Positions 7,749-15,369 of a stretch of 30,167 bases of DNA are shown piece by piece. The stretch comes from Gaiellasilicea sp963794385. GTDB taxonomy: Bacteria; Actinomycetota; Thermoleophilia; Gaiellales; Gaiellaceae. The DNA lies in NCBI GenBank assembly GCA_963794385.1, contig CAWCDT010000016.1, forward strand, positions 1 to 30,167. The letters run 5' to 3'. A program made the translations under genes and the position numbers. The stretch's first letter is position 1, and every line of letters starts with the position of its first letter. The notes under the pieces are model-generated. The model saw only the letters and a list, made by a program, of their open reading frames with translations, made no database searches and was not told the DNA's origin.

Positions 7749-9860
7749 CTAGTTGCCGCCTGGTGTCGTGTCGCGCACGTGCACCGCGCACGTCCGCGTC
7801 GCCTTCTTCGACGAATCGGCCTCGGACGTGGCGGTGAGCGTCACCGTCGTCCGTGCGTCGCCGTCGTCGGTGAGCGGATCGCGGAGCACGTGCACGGGCA
7901 CCTGCACCGTCTGGCCGGCCTTGGCCGCGGTCAACGCGTTCGGCAGCGTCACCTTCCAGTCGGCGCTGCTCGACGTTGCCGCCAGCCGGTAGACGTCCGA
8001 GTCGAACATACCCGTCCCGGCCTGACCGGTATTGGTGACCGGGAAGGTGCACGTGGCGAGGAAGCCCGGCCGCTGCCCCTTCTTGGTCGCGTTGCCGAGG
8101 CCGACGCCGCGCGCGAACGGATCGCCTTGGCCGACGCGGCGGACGGCCACGCTGTAGTAGAGGACGCCGTCCGCGTCCCGCCTGGTCGAGAGCACGTAGA
8201 AGCGGAGGTTGTTGAACGTGTCCACGTACTCGTACTCGCTCCCCGAGCCGGTGCCCGCGTGGAACGTCGCGTCGTTCAGCTGCCGCGGGTCACCCCGCAC
8301 AACCGCCACGGGCGTCCCGTCCGGCCGGTAGAAGTCGATCATCCCGATGTCTTCCGGGTTCGGGTCGATCATCCAGACGCTCGGGAGCCCGCCGTTCCGG
8401 CTCTTCGTGAGCAGCACGCCGTGGCCGGGCGCGAACGAGTCGTTCCCGACCCGGTCGACGACTTCCATGCGGTAGTGAAGGTACGGAATCGTCGGGTTGT
8501 TCTTATTCGGGCAGTAGAAGATCGTGTCCGCCGTGTACCCCTGGTTCGCACAACTGCCGGCAAGGTCGCCGCTGCCGAGCGTTACCGTGAGGCCGACGAG
8601 CTCGCCGGCGGGCACTGACTCCCGCGCCTTGAGCTCCACGATGGCGACGCCCTGCGTCTGCAGTGTGTCGCGCGCGAGCGTGACCTGGTCGGTCGGGCCC
8701 AACACGCCGAGGCGTTCCTTGAAGTGGAGCAGGTGGTGGGGCCCGAGCCCGGAGCCGCCCTGGTTCGGGACCTGCCAGCGGTTGTGCGTCCCACCCGGGC
8801 CGTTGAACGTGCCTCGGCTCATCATCTCCCAGTAGCCGGTGAAGTTGCGCTCGTTGTCGGCGAACGGGTTGTTGTAGTTGTCCGGCAATCCGCGGAGGTG
8901 GCTGAACTCGTGGGCAAAGACGCTCTGCCCCGAGCTCTCGGCCTGCGTCGACGTGCCGAACCCGCCGGCGCCGCTTGCGTTCGGCCAGTGGTTGGCGGCC
9001 GACCTCCACGACGTCCATTCGACATAGCGCGTGTCCGCCCAGTTCGGCATCGGGTTGCCTTCGCCGTTGAGCGGCGCGCTGCCGTCGGGGTTGCGCGGCG
9101 GCCCGAATGCGTCCGGGATGTCGTCGCGCGTCTGGAACATCATCTCGCCGAACTCCTGCCAGGTCGACGACTCGTCGTGGCCGGCGGTGACGTAGAAGCC
9201 GTTGTCGAAGCCACAGGCGCCCGACGCGCAGCCGATGTCGGCCCGCCACCGCGCGCCTCCGTCGGTGCGCAGGTTCTTGTTGCAGCTGTCGCCCGCCGGG
9301 CAATACCGCGCGGCAGGCGCGTTGAATTGCCCGTCGGGAATGCCGTACTCGTGCAGCTTGCCGGGCAGGAGATACGGCCCGAACACCTCGACGTCGACGC
9401 CGATCTTGCCGTGGCTGTCCTCCATCCAGTACCCGTGCAGCGTCTGGCCGCCGTTGTACTGGTTCGGCACGGCGTAGTAGTCGTAGTACCAGTCCGCGAC
9501 GTCCTCACGCGCGACCGGCTGCCAGCCTGCCTGCGGATTGCCGAACGGATGCGAGCCCGCCGGCTGCGTGATCAGCATGGGCTGGTCCTGGAACTCGAGC
9601 AGGATGACGGCCGTTCGGTACTGGTTTTCGGAGCCGTCCGAGCCCGTCGTGTCGTTCCAAGAGTCCGGCCGGAACGGCGTGTAGGCGTCCCACGTCAGCT
9701 CACCCTGGTCGACCCACTGCTGCGCGTCGATCGGCTGGAGGAGCGGGTGGTTCGCGGCATCGGGCGGAATCTCCGCGGCTGCCGACGACACCATCGTGGT
9801 TGTCAGGACGACGGCCGCCAGCAAGGCGACGCGACGGAGGCCCGGATGTCGGGTCTTCAC
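7749..9860 (-). CDS. Secreted M6-family metalloprotease (immune inhibitor A-like)
   Basis: About 703 residues with an N-terminal signal peptide (hydrophobic V-A-L-L-A-A-V-V-L). The zinc motif H-E-F-S-H-L-R-G-L-P-D at about residue 317 fits the HExxHxxGxxD pattern of M6 peptidases. It is followed by Y-W-E-M-M-S-R-G (the Met-turn region). Upstream there is an M6-like segment (V-I-L-L-E-F-Q-D, W-Y-Y-D-Y-Y). The last 120 residues look like an Ig-like or CARDB-type beta domain (V-P-V-H-V-L-R-D, T-V-T-L-T-A-T-S). I prefer GTG 9860 over TTG 9866 because a run of six G lies six bases upstream of the GTG and would touch the TTG. The product is probably an exported protease acting on peptides or proteins. 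The upstream gap is shared with a divergent exporter. Confidence 0.88.
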   Translation of the reverse strand: MKTRHPGLRRVALLAAVVLTTTMVSSAAAEIPPDAANHPLLQPIDAQQWVDQGELTWDAYTPFRPDSWNDTTGSDGSENQYRTAVILLEFQDQPMLITQPAGSHPFGNPQAGWQPVAREDVADWYYDYYAVPNQYNGGQTLHGYWMEDSHGKIGVDVEVFGPYLLPGKLHEYGIPDGQFNAPAARYCPAGDSCNKNLRTDGGARWRADIGCASGACGFDNGFYVTAGHDESSTWQEFGEMMFQTRDDIPDAFGPPRNPDGSAPLNGEGNPMPNWADTRYVEWTSWRSAANHWPNASGAGGFGTSTQAESSGQSVFAHEFSHLRGLPDNYNNPFADNERNFTGYWEMMSRGTFNGPGGTHNRWQVPNQGGSGLGPHHLLHFKERLGVLGPTDQVTLARDTLQTQGVAIVELKARESVPAGELVGLTVTLGSGDLAGSCANQGYTADTIFYCPNKNNPTIPYLHYRMEVVDRVGNDSFAPGHGVLLTKSRNGGLPSVWMIDPNPEDIGMIDFYRPDGTPVAVVRGDPRQLNDATFHAGTGSGSEYEYVDTFNNLRFYVLSTRRDADGVLYYSVAVRRVGQGDPFARGVGLGNATKKGQRPGFLATCTFPVTNTGQAGTGMFDSDVYRLAATSSSADWKVTLPNALTAAKAGQTVQVPVHVLRDPLTDDGDARTTVTLTATSEADSSKKATRTCAVHVRDTTPGGN

Positions 9861-9866
9861 TCTCAA

Positions 9867-9872
9867 CCCCCC
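9867..9872 (-). promoter_or_regulatory. Ribosome binding site for the M6 protease
   Basis: GGGGGG on the minus strand, preceded by AAA, six bases before GTG 9860. It decides between the two close in-frame starts in favour of the GTG. Confidence 0.5.
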
Positions 9873-9917
9873 TTTCTGCTCCGGCCTGCGGCGCCGCCGG
9901 AGCCAGTTGGCTCGCGG

Positions 9918-9930
9918 AACCTAACAGGTT
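9918..9930. promoter_or_regulatory. Short inverted repeat AACCT-N3-AGGTT in the protease/exporter gap
   Basis: A perfect 5-bp palindrome with a 3-base centre between the divergent M6 protease and MFS genes. It is a possible operator half for either gene, and short enough to be chance. Confidence 0.3.
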
Positions 9931-9950
9931 GCTTCGGAACGTGGACGCCT

Positions 9951-9968
9951 TGTCCAGCTGTGTGGACA
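9951..9968. promoter_or_regulatory. Palindrome TGTCCA-N6-TGGACA, candidate operator
   Basis: Perfect 6-bp arms separated by six bases, ending 11 bases before the TAGCGT box of the MFS gene, so it covers the expected -35 region. Exporter genes are often controlled by TetR/MarR-type repressors that bind such sites, but no such regulator gene lies nearby. Confidence 0.45.
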
Positions 9969-9979
9969 CCACCGACAGC

Positions 9980-9985
9980 TAGCGT
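9980..9985 (+). promoter_or_regulatory. -10 box (TAGCGT) of a leaderless promoter for the MFS exporter
   Basis: TAGCGT six bases (GCGCCG) before GTG 9992, with no Shine-Dalgarno sequence. It follows the candidate operator at 9951-9968. Confidence 0.58.
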
Positions 9986-9991
9986 GCGCCG

Positions 9992-11404
9992 GTGGACCCC
10001 GCGCGGCAGCATCACAACGTCACCCTCGCGATCCTGACACTCGCGGGCGCCGCGTTCTCGCTGCAGCAGACGATGGTCTTTCCGGCGCTGGGCACGTTCC
10101 AGGAGGAGTTCGGCGCCACGACCGCCTGGACGACCTGGGTGCTGACCGGCTTTCTCGTCTCGGGCGCCGTCCTGACGCCCGTGCTCGGCCGTCTCGGCGA
10201 CCAGTTCGGGAAGGAGCGGGTGCTGCTGATCAGCCTCGGGCTCTTCCTCGCCGGCTGCCTCGGCGCCGCGTTCGCCTGGAGCATCTGGTCGCTGATCGCG
10301 TTCCGGATCGTCTCCGGCGCCGGCGCGGCGCTCTTCCCGCTCAGCTTCGCCATCATCCGTGACGAGTTCCCGGCCGAGAAGGTCAAGGTCGGAATCGGCC
10401 TCCTCTCGGCGGTGTGGGGCGTCGGCGGCGGCTTCGGAATCGTCCTCTCGGGCGTCGTCGTCGACCACTTCTCTTGGCGACTTCTCTTCGTGCTGGGGGC
10501 GATCCCGGTGGCGCTCTCGATCGTGCTGATCCAACGCTACGTGCCCGAGTCGCCTGTGCGCTCGCCGTCGCGCGTCGACGTGCCGGGCGCGCTTCTCCTC
10601 TCCGGCGGCCTGCTCTCGCTGATGGTTGCGCTGACCGAGGGCGAGAGCTGGGGCTGGAGCTCTGCGCCCGTGCTCGGCCTCCTGGCCCTGTCGGGCGCGC
10701 TGTTCGCGCTCTGGGGCCTCGTCGAGGCTCGGTCGAGCTCGCCGATGGTCGACCTGAGCATGCTGGCGCACCGTCCCGTCCTGCTGACGAACGTCGCGAC
10801 GATGGTCTCCGGCTTCGCCCTCTTCAGCTGCTTCGTGCTCCTCCCCGCATTCGTCCAGACCGATCCTGGCCACGGTTACGGGTTCGGCGCCAGCGCCACC
10901 CAGGCCGGTCTCTATCTCCTGCCGAGCTCGGTGGCGATGCTCTTCGCGGGCCCCCTCGCCGGCACGATCGGTCGCCGGATCGGCTCCAAGTGGCCGCTCG
11001 CCGGCGGGATGCTCGTGGTCAGCCTCGCAGCTCTGCTCTTCGTGACGGCGCACGACGAGCCCTCGACGGTCCTCGTCGCGAGCGGACTGCTCGGGCTCGG
11101 AGTCGGAGCCGCGTTCGCCTCGATGGCGGCGCTGATCGCGGACAACGTCGACGCGGTCGAGATGGGCGTCGCGGCCGGGATGAACACGGTCGTGCGGATG
11201 ATCGGCGCCGTCGTCGGCGGCCAGGTCGCCGCGGCGCTCCTGACCGCGCAGACGATCGGCGATACCTCGATACCCGCCGAGTCGGCGTTCACGACGACGT
11301 TCGCCCTCAGCACCGTGGCTGCGCTCGCAGCGGCCGGAATCGCACTCTCGATCGGGGCGCGACCGCTCCCGCGGCGTCTGACCCCCGCCGAAGCCCCCCG
11401 CTAG
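9992..11404 (+). CDS. MFS exporter, DHA2 (14-helix) type
   Basis: A 470-residue integral membrane protein with about 14 hydrophobic segments, the size and layout of DHA2 proton-drug antiporters (EmrB/QacA group). Seen directly: motif A-like G-R-L-G-D-Q-F-G-K-E-R in the loop after helix 2 (about residues 66-76), the conserved R-I-V-S-G-A-G-A-A region of helix 4, and a glycine-rich motif C-like helix 5 (W-G-V-G-G-G-F-G). The substrate cannot be told. It starts at GTG behind a TAGCGT box and shares a 131-bp gap with the divergent M6 protease. A long antisense frame over it is a codon-bias shadow. The next gene, an FAD oxidase, lies 87 bases on behind a hairpin. Confidence 0.9.
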   Translation: MDPARQHHNVTLAILTLAGAAFSLQQTMVFPALGTFQEEFGATTAWTTWVLTGFLVSGAVLTPVLGRLGDQFGKERVLLISLGLFLAGCLGAAFAWSIWSLIAFRIVSGAGAALFPLSFAIIRDEFPAEKVKVGIGLLSAVWGVGGGFGIVLSGVVVDHFSWRLLFVLGAIPVALSIVLIQRYVPESPVRSPSRVDVPGALLLSGGLLSLMVALTEGESWGWSSAPVLGLLALSGALFALWGLVEARSSSPMVDLSMLAHRPVLLTNVATMVSGFALFSCFVLLPAFVQTDPGHGYGFGASATQAGLYLLPSSVAMLFAGPLAGTIGRRIGSKWPLAGGMLVVSLAALLFVTAHDEPSTVLVASGLLGLGVGAAFASMAALIADNVDAVEMGVAAGMNTVVRMIGAVVGGQVAAALLTAQTIGDTSIPAESAFTTTFALSTVAALAAAGIALSIGARPLPRRLTPAEAPR

Positions 11405-11425
11405 GACGACGACGGACTCATCCTC

Positions 11426-11451
11426 CCGGCGGATCCGATTTCGGCCGCCGG
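11426..11451. terminator. Hairpin after the MFS gene
   Basis: Arms CCGGCGG (11426-11432) and CCGCCGG (11445-11451) pair perfectly, and an inner CCGA/TCGG stem extends the hairpin across a two-base bulge. No T-run follows, so it is a possible terminator or stalling hairpin rather than a classical intrinsic terminator. Confidence 0.4.
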
Positions 11452-11491
11452 ACCGATGTGCAGGGGTCTCCTACGCCGAGACGATGCGGCC

Positions 11492-12886
11492 ATGACACAG
11501 ATCATCGACATCCATGAATCGACGTATCCCGAGCTCGACCTCACCACCCTCCGCAACCTGCTCGCGGGCGACATCGTCGGCCCCGGCGACATCGGCTGGG
11601 ACGAGGCCCGGCTCGCCTGGAACCTGACCGTCGACCAGCGGCCCGCTGCGGTCGCGCTCCCCGAGAACGCCGACGATGTGACCGCGATCGTGGCGTTCGC
11701 GCGCGCAAACGGCCTCCGGGTCGCCCCGCAGGGCACCGGCCACGGCGCCCACGCGATGGGCGCGCTCGACGACACGATCCTGCTCAAGACGGAGCGCATG
11801 CGCGGCGTCACGATCGACCCGGTCGCCAGGACCGCCCGCGTCGAAGCGGGCACGATCTGGATCGAGGTCGTCGAGGCGGCGGCCGAGCACGGCCTGGCCG
11901 CACTCGCCGGCTCCTCACCCGATGTGGGCGTCGTCGGCTACACGCTCGGCGGCGGCCTCTCTTGGCTCGCGCGCAAGCACGGCATCGGCGCGAACCAGGT
12001 GACGGCGATCGAGGTCGTGACCGCCTCCGGCGCCCTTGTCCGCACCGATTGGGCCAACGAGCCCGACCTCTTCTGGGCGCTCCGCGGGGGCGGCGGCTCT
12101 TTCGGAATCGTGACCGCGATCGAGTTCAACCTCTTCCCGATCCATGAGGTCTACGCCGGCATCCTCTGGTACCCGGTCGAGCGGGCCGCCGAGGTGTTGA
12201 AGGCCTGGCGCGCCTGGACAGACGACCTGCCCGAGGAGATGAGCTCCGTCGGGCGGATCCTCCAGTTCCCGCCGATCCCGCAGATCCCGGAGCCGGTGCG
12301 CGGACAGTCGTTCGTCGTCGTCCAGGCGATCTGGCTCGGCGAGGCGAGCGAGGGCGCCCGCCTGCTCGAGCCGCTGCGCGCGCTCGGGCCGGTCATGGAC
12401 ACCGTCGACACGACGCCGATCGCCCTCCTCTCCCGGCTGCACATGGACCCGGAGGAGCCGGTTCCGGCCGCAGGTGACGGCGGCATGCTCTCCGATGTCG
12501 ACGACGAGCTGATCGACAGGCTGGTCGAGCACGTCGTCGGCGCGCCGCTCCTCTCGGTGGAGATCCGCCAGCTCGGCGGCGCGGTCGCCCGGCGCTCGTC
12601 CCAGCACGGCGCGATCGACGCCTGGGAGGCGCCGTTCATCATGTACGCCGTCGGCATGGCTCCGACGCCCACGCATCGCGAGGCGGTGGAGGCGTGCGTC
12701 GGCGCGCTACGGGACGCGCTCACGCCGTGGGAGTCCGAGCACACGTACATGAACTTCGCCGAGACGCGGCGAAATGCGGCGTCGCTCTTCTCCAGCGCGA
12801 GCTACCACCGCCTGCGCCGGATCAAGGCGATCGTCGATCCGACCGACCTGATCCGGTCGAACCATCCGGTCACAGCCGCCTTCTGA
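11492..12886 (+). CDS. FAD-linked oxidase (BBE/PCMH type)
   Basis: A 464-residue berberine-bridge-like flavoprotein oxidase. The PCMH FAD-binding half has the A-V-A-L-P-E-N-A-D-D-V entry and G-T-G-H-G-A-H (H84, H87 here), the place where the family attaches FAD through histidine. G-Y-T-L-G-G-G and A-L-R-G-G-G-G-S-F-G-I-V follow. The C-terminal BBE segment is present (Y-M-N-F, R-L-R-R-I-K, D-P-T-D-L-I-R). The second covalent site (a cysteine before the glycine-rich turn in bicovalent members) is absent, since the sequence reads S-S-P-D-V-G-V-V-G, so at most one covalent bond to FAD is expected. The substrate is unknown, and alcohols, sugars or secondary metabolites are typical for the family. 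I chose ATG 11492; a degenerate GACGAT box lies six bases upstream. Confidence 0.9.
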   Translation: MTQIIDIHESTYPELDLTTLRNLLAGDIVGPGDIGWDEARLAWNLTVDQRPAAVALPENADDVTAIVAFARANGLRVAPQGTGHGAHAMGALDDTILLKTERMRGVTIDPVARTARVEAGTIWIEVVEAAAEHGLAALAGSSPDVGVVGYTLGGGLSWLARKHGIGANQVTAIEVVTASGALVRTDWANEPDLFWALRGGGGSFGIVTAIEFNLFPIHEVYAGILWYPVERAAEVLKAWRAWTDDLPEEMSSVGRILQFPPIPQIPEPVRGQSFVVVQAIWLGEASEGARLLEPLRALGPVMDTVDTTPIALLSRLHMDPEEPVPAAGDGGMLSDVDDELIDRLVEHVVGAPLLSVEIRQLGGAVARRSSQHGAIDAWEAPFIMYAVGMAPTPTHREAVEACVGALRDALTPWESEHTYMNFAETRRNAASLFSSASYHRLRRIKAIVDPTDLIRSNHPVTAAF

Positions 12887-12897
12887 CGGCACACCTG

Positions 12898-12930
12898 CCG
12901 CGGCGCCCCATACTCCCCGGGGCGCCGCGG
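12898..12930. terminator. Strong GC hairpin between the oxidase and the YceH-like gene
   Basis: Perfect 12-bp arms CCGCGGCGCCCC (12898-12909) and GGGGCGCCGCGG (12919-12930) with a 9-base loop, 12 bases after the oxidase stop. There is no T-run. The right arm directly abuts the TAGGTT -10 of the next gene, so it may end transcription, act as an operator, or both. Confidence 0.55.
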
Positions 12931-12936
12931 TAGGTT
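12931..12936 (+). promoter_or_regulatory. -10 box (TAGGTT) of a leaderless promoter for the YceH-like gene
   Basis: TAGGTT eight bases (TCTCGGCC) before ATG 12945. It touches the preceding hairpin, so the -35 region would lie within the hairpin sequence. Confidence 0.5.
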
Positions 12937-12944
12937 TCTCGGCC

Positions 12945-13571
12945 ATGGACTTGGACGCCGTCGAGATCCGCGTCCTCGGCTGCCTGATCGAGAAGCAGCG
13001 GACGACGCCGGACACCTACCCGCTGTCGCTCAACGCGCTCCGCCTCGCCTGCAACCAGGCGACGAACCGTGACCCGGTCGTCGACTACGACGACGCCACG
13101 ATCCGGGCCGCGATCGACCGGCTCTCCCGCCGCGGCTGGGTCCGCCTCGCGAGCGGCCCCGGCAGCCGCGTCGCCAAGTACCGCCATCTGCTCGACGAGG
13201 CGCTCGGGCGGGTGCCGTCGCAGATCGCGCTCCTCGCGGTGCTGATGCTGCGCGGGCCGCAGACACCCGGCGAGCTGAAGGCCCGGGTCGAGCGCCTCTA
13301 TCCGTACGGCTCGATCGAGGACGTGCAGAAGACGCTCGAGGCGCTCGCAGAGCACGAGCTCGTCGAGCAGCTCCCGCGCCGCCCAGGCCAGAGCCAGGAT
13401 CGCTACCGGCAGCTGCTCGGCGGGGACGAAGCGGGCGGGCCGCCCGAGCCGCAGCGATCGACGGACGTCGAAAGTATTGTTCCAACACAATCCCCCCTCG
13501 AGGAGCGCGTCGCCCGCCTCGAGGAGCAGGTCGCCGAGCTACAGCGCGCGCTCGACTCCCTCCCCGGTTGA
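12945..13571 (+). CDS. YceH/DUF480 family winged-helix protein
   Basis: A 208-residue protein that opens with the DUF480 signature: V-L-G-C-L-I-E-K-Q, T-T-P-D-T-Y-P-L-S-L-N-A-L, A-C-N-Q and N-R-D-P-V. The family folds as two winged-helix domains, and the second half here (R-G-P-Q-T-P-G-E-L, E-H-E-L-V-E-Q-L-P-R) fits. The end is a predicted coiled coil (L-E-E-R-V-A-R-L-E-E-Q-V-A-E-L), as in other members. Its molecular function is not established to my knowledge; DNA binding is inferred from the fold. Length and start (ATG behind TAGGTT) are normal. The heme peroxidase gene follows after about 70 bases, with its own promoter-like sequence. Confidence 0.9.
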   Translation: MDLDAVEIRVLGCLIEKQRTTPDTYPLSLNALRLACNQATNRDPVVDYDDATIRAAIDRLSRRGWVRLASGPGSRVAKYRHLLDEALGRVPSQIALLAVLMLRGPQTPGELKARVERLYPYGSIEDVQKTLEALAEHELVEQLPRRPGQSQDRYRQLLGGDEAGGPPEPQRSTDVESIVPTQSPLEERVARLEEQVAELQRALDSLPG

Positions 13572-13596
13572 CGCGGGTCGCAGCGGGTGTTCAAAT
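13568..13596 (+). promoter_or_regulatory. Sigma-70-like promoter before the heme peroxidase
   Basis: TTGACG (13568-13573), a 17-base spacer and TCAAAT (13591-13596), overlapping the end of the YceH-like gene. An ATG at 13607 lies ten bases after the -10, which bears on the choice of start for the peroxidase. Confidence 0.45.
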
Positions 13597-13641
13597 CGCC
13601 CCAGGTATGGCCTGGGGGACACTCTGAAACTTCTCGCCTCG

Positions 13642-15369
13642 ATGGCGGCGTCTCTCGACCGCCGCTTCGGCTGGGACCGGCTGCCGCGCCCCATCGGCAT
13701 CGTCACCCTCATCGGCCTGCGCACGCGCCTCCGCGAGCGGAACCTGTACGACACGGGCGCCGGCGGCTCGCTGCGCGCGGCACCCGGGGGCGCGACCGCT
13801 GTGCGAAACCCCGACGGCAGCTACAACGACCCGGCCCAGCCGGAGATGGGGATGGTCGGCGCGCGCTTCGGCCGCAACGTGCCGCTCGAGCACACCTACC
13901 CGGAGCCGCAGGCCAAGCTGCTCGACCCGAATCCGCGGATCGTCAGCCGCGAGCTGCTCACCCGCGAAGAGTTCGTCCCGGCCACGATCGTCAACGTGCT
14001 CGCCGCGGCCTGGCTCCAGTTCGAGGTGCACGACTGGTTCAGCCACGGCCAGGACGAGCCCGAGAAGCCCTGGGAGCTCGAGCTCGCCGAGGACGACCCC
14101 TGGGAGGAGCGGCCGATGCGGATCCAGCGCACGCGCCGCGACCCGGACCAGCCGGGCCAGGGCGCAGCGCCGACGTTCGTCACCGCCGACTCACACTGGT
14201 GGGACGGCTCGCAGATCTACGGCAGCGAGCCGGCGCTTTCGGCGGCGCTGCGAACCGGCACGGGCGGCAAGGTCCGCCTCGATCCCGACAAGCAGCTGCC
14301 GCGCGACCTGGACGCGATGATCGACCTGGCGGGCGTCGCCGGCAACTTCTGGCTCGGCCTCGCGCTCCTGCACACGCTCTTCATGCTCGAGCACAACGCG
14401 ATCTGCGACCGCCTCGCCGCCGAGCACCCCGACTGGGACGACACCCGTCTCTTCGACACGGCGCGCCTCGTCAACGCTGCGCTGATGGCGAAGATCCACA
14501 CGGTCGAGTGGACGCCGGCGATCATCGCCCACAAGACGACGACGTTCGGGATGCGCGCCAACTGGTACGGCATCCTCGGCAAACGGTTCGGCAAGTGGAG
14601 CTCGAACGAAGTGCTGGGCGGCATCCCCGGCTCGCCGACCGACCACCACGGCGTCCCGTACTCGCTGACCGAGGAGTTCGTCGCGGTCTACCGGATGCAC
14701 CCGCTGGTCCCGGACGACTTCACCTTCCGTTCGGTCGAGACGGATGAGGTCCTGGCGGAGCGGACCTTCCGCGACCTCGGCGCGCTCGACGTCCGCGACC
14801 GGCTGGACGAGCTCGGCTTCGAGAACGCCTTCTATTCGCTTGGCATCGCGCACCCGGGCGCGATCACGCTCCACAACTTCCCGCGCTTCCTGCAGGAGTT
14901 CAAACGGCCCGACGGGACGGTGATCGACCTCGCCGCGATCGACGTCCTCCGCATCCGCGAGCGTGGTGTGCCGCGCTACAACGACTTCCGCCGCCTCTTC
15001 CACCTGAAGCCGGCCGAAACCTTCGAGGAGCTCACCGACAACCCCGTCTGGGCGGAGGAGCTGCGGCGCGTCTACGGGGACGTCGAGCGGGTCGACCTGA
15101 TGGTCGGCCTCTACGCAGAGCCGCTGCCGAAGGGCTTCGGCTTCAGCGACACCGCCTTCCGCGTCTTCGTCCTGATGGCGTCGCGGCGGCTGAAGAGCGA
15201 CCGCTTCTTCACGAGCGACTACAACGCCGAGACCTACACCCAGGCGGGGCTCGACTGGATCGACGAGACGAGCATGCGCGACGTCCTGCTCCGGCACTTC
15301 CCCGGGCTCGAGCCGGCGCTGCGCGGGGTCGACAACGCGTTCCAGCCATGGACGCGAACCGCCGTGTGA
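13642..15369 (+). CDS. Animal-type heme peroxidase, cyclooxygenase/alpha-dioxygenase-like
   Basis: A 575-residue member of the peroxidase-cyclooxygenase superfamily. Distal histidine H130 lies in F-E-V-H-D-W-F. The substrate-side loop contains S-H-W-W-D-G-S-Q-I-Y-G. Proximal histidine H353 lies in Y-R-M-H-P-L-V-P-D, the motif shared with prostaglandin synthases and plant or fungal fatty-acid dioxygenases. Tyr350, three residues before the proximal histidine, matches the tyrosyl-radical residue of those dioxygenases, so fatty-acid oxygenation rather than plain peroxidase activity is plausible (inference). No signal peptide is seen. The start is uncertain. ATG 13642 is the first in-frame ATG after the YceH-like stop; alternatively ATG 13607 could be the true start if a G is missing from the run at 13614-13618. 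The MBL-fold gene overlaps its end. Confidence 0.88.
   Translation: MAASLDRRFGWDRLPRPIGIVTLIGLRTRLRERNLYDTGAGGSLRAAPGGATAVRNPDGSYNDPAQPEMGMVGARFGRNVPLEHTYPEPQAKLLDPNPRIVSRELLTREEFVPATIVNVLAAAWLQFEVHDWFSHGQDEPEKPWELELAEDDPWEERPMRIQRTRRDPDQPGQGAAPTFVTADSHWWDGSQIYGSEPALSAALRTGTGGKVRLDPDKQLPRDLDAMIDLAGVAGNFWLGLALLHTLFMLEHNAICDRLAAEHPDWDDTRLFDTARLVNAALMAKIHTVEWTPAIIAHKTTTFGMRANWYGILGKRFGKWSSNEVLGGIPGSPTDHHGVPYSLTEEFVAVYRMHPLVPDDFTFRSVETDEVLAERTFRDLGALDVRDRLDELGFENAFYSLGIAHPGAITLHNFPRFLQEFKRPDGTVIDLAAIDVLRIRERGVPRYNDFRRLFHLKPAETFEELTDNPVWAEELRRVYGDVERVDLMVGLYAEPLPKGFGFSDTAFRVFVLMASRRLKSDRFFTSDYNAETYTQAGLDWIDETSMRDVLLRHFPGLEPALRGVDNAFQPWTRTAV

Noticed and set aside
7749..9860. Protease gene as part of a toxin or antibacterial system
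   Set aside because: There is no immunity gene, secretion module or toxin domain nearby. M6 proteases are common exported enzymes, so a special role is not supported.
9863..11053. 396-codon frame antisense to the MFS gene
   Set aside because: It is a run of charged residues (Arg/Glu/His/Asp), typical of the reverse reading of a membrane protein gene, and has no domain.
13587..14747. 386-codon alternative frame inside the heme peroxidase gene
   Set aside because: It is Arg/Pro/Gly-rich shadow sequence, and the overlapping frame contains the full set of peroxidase motifs.
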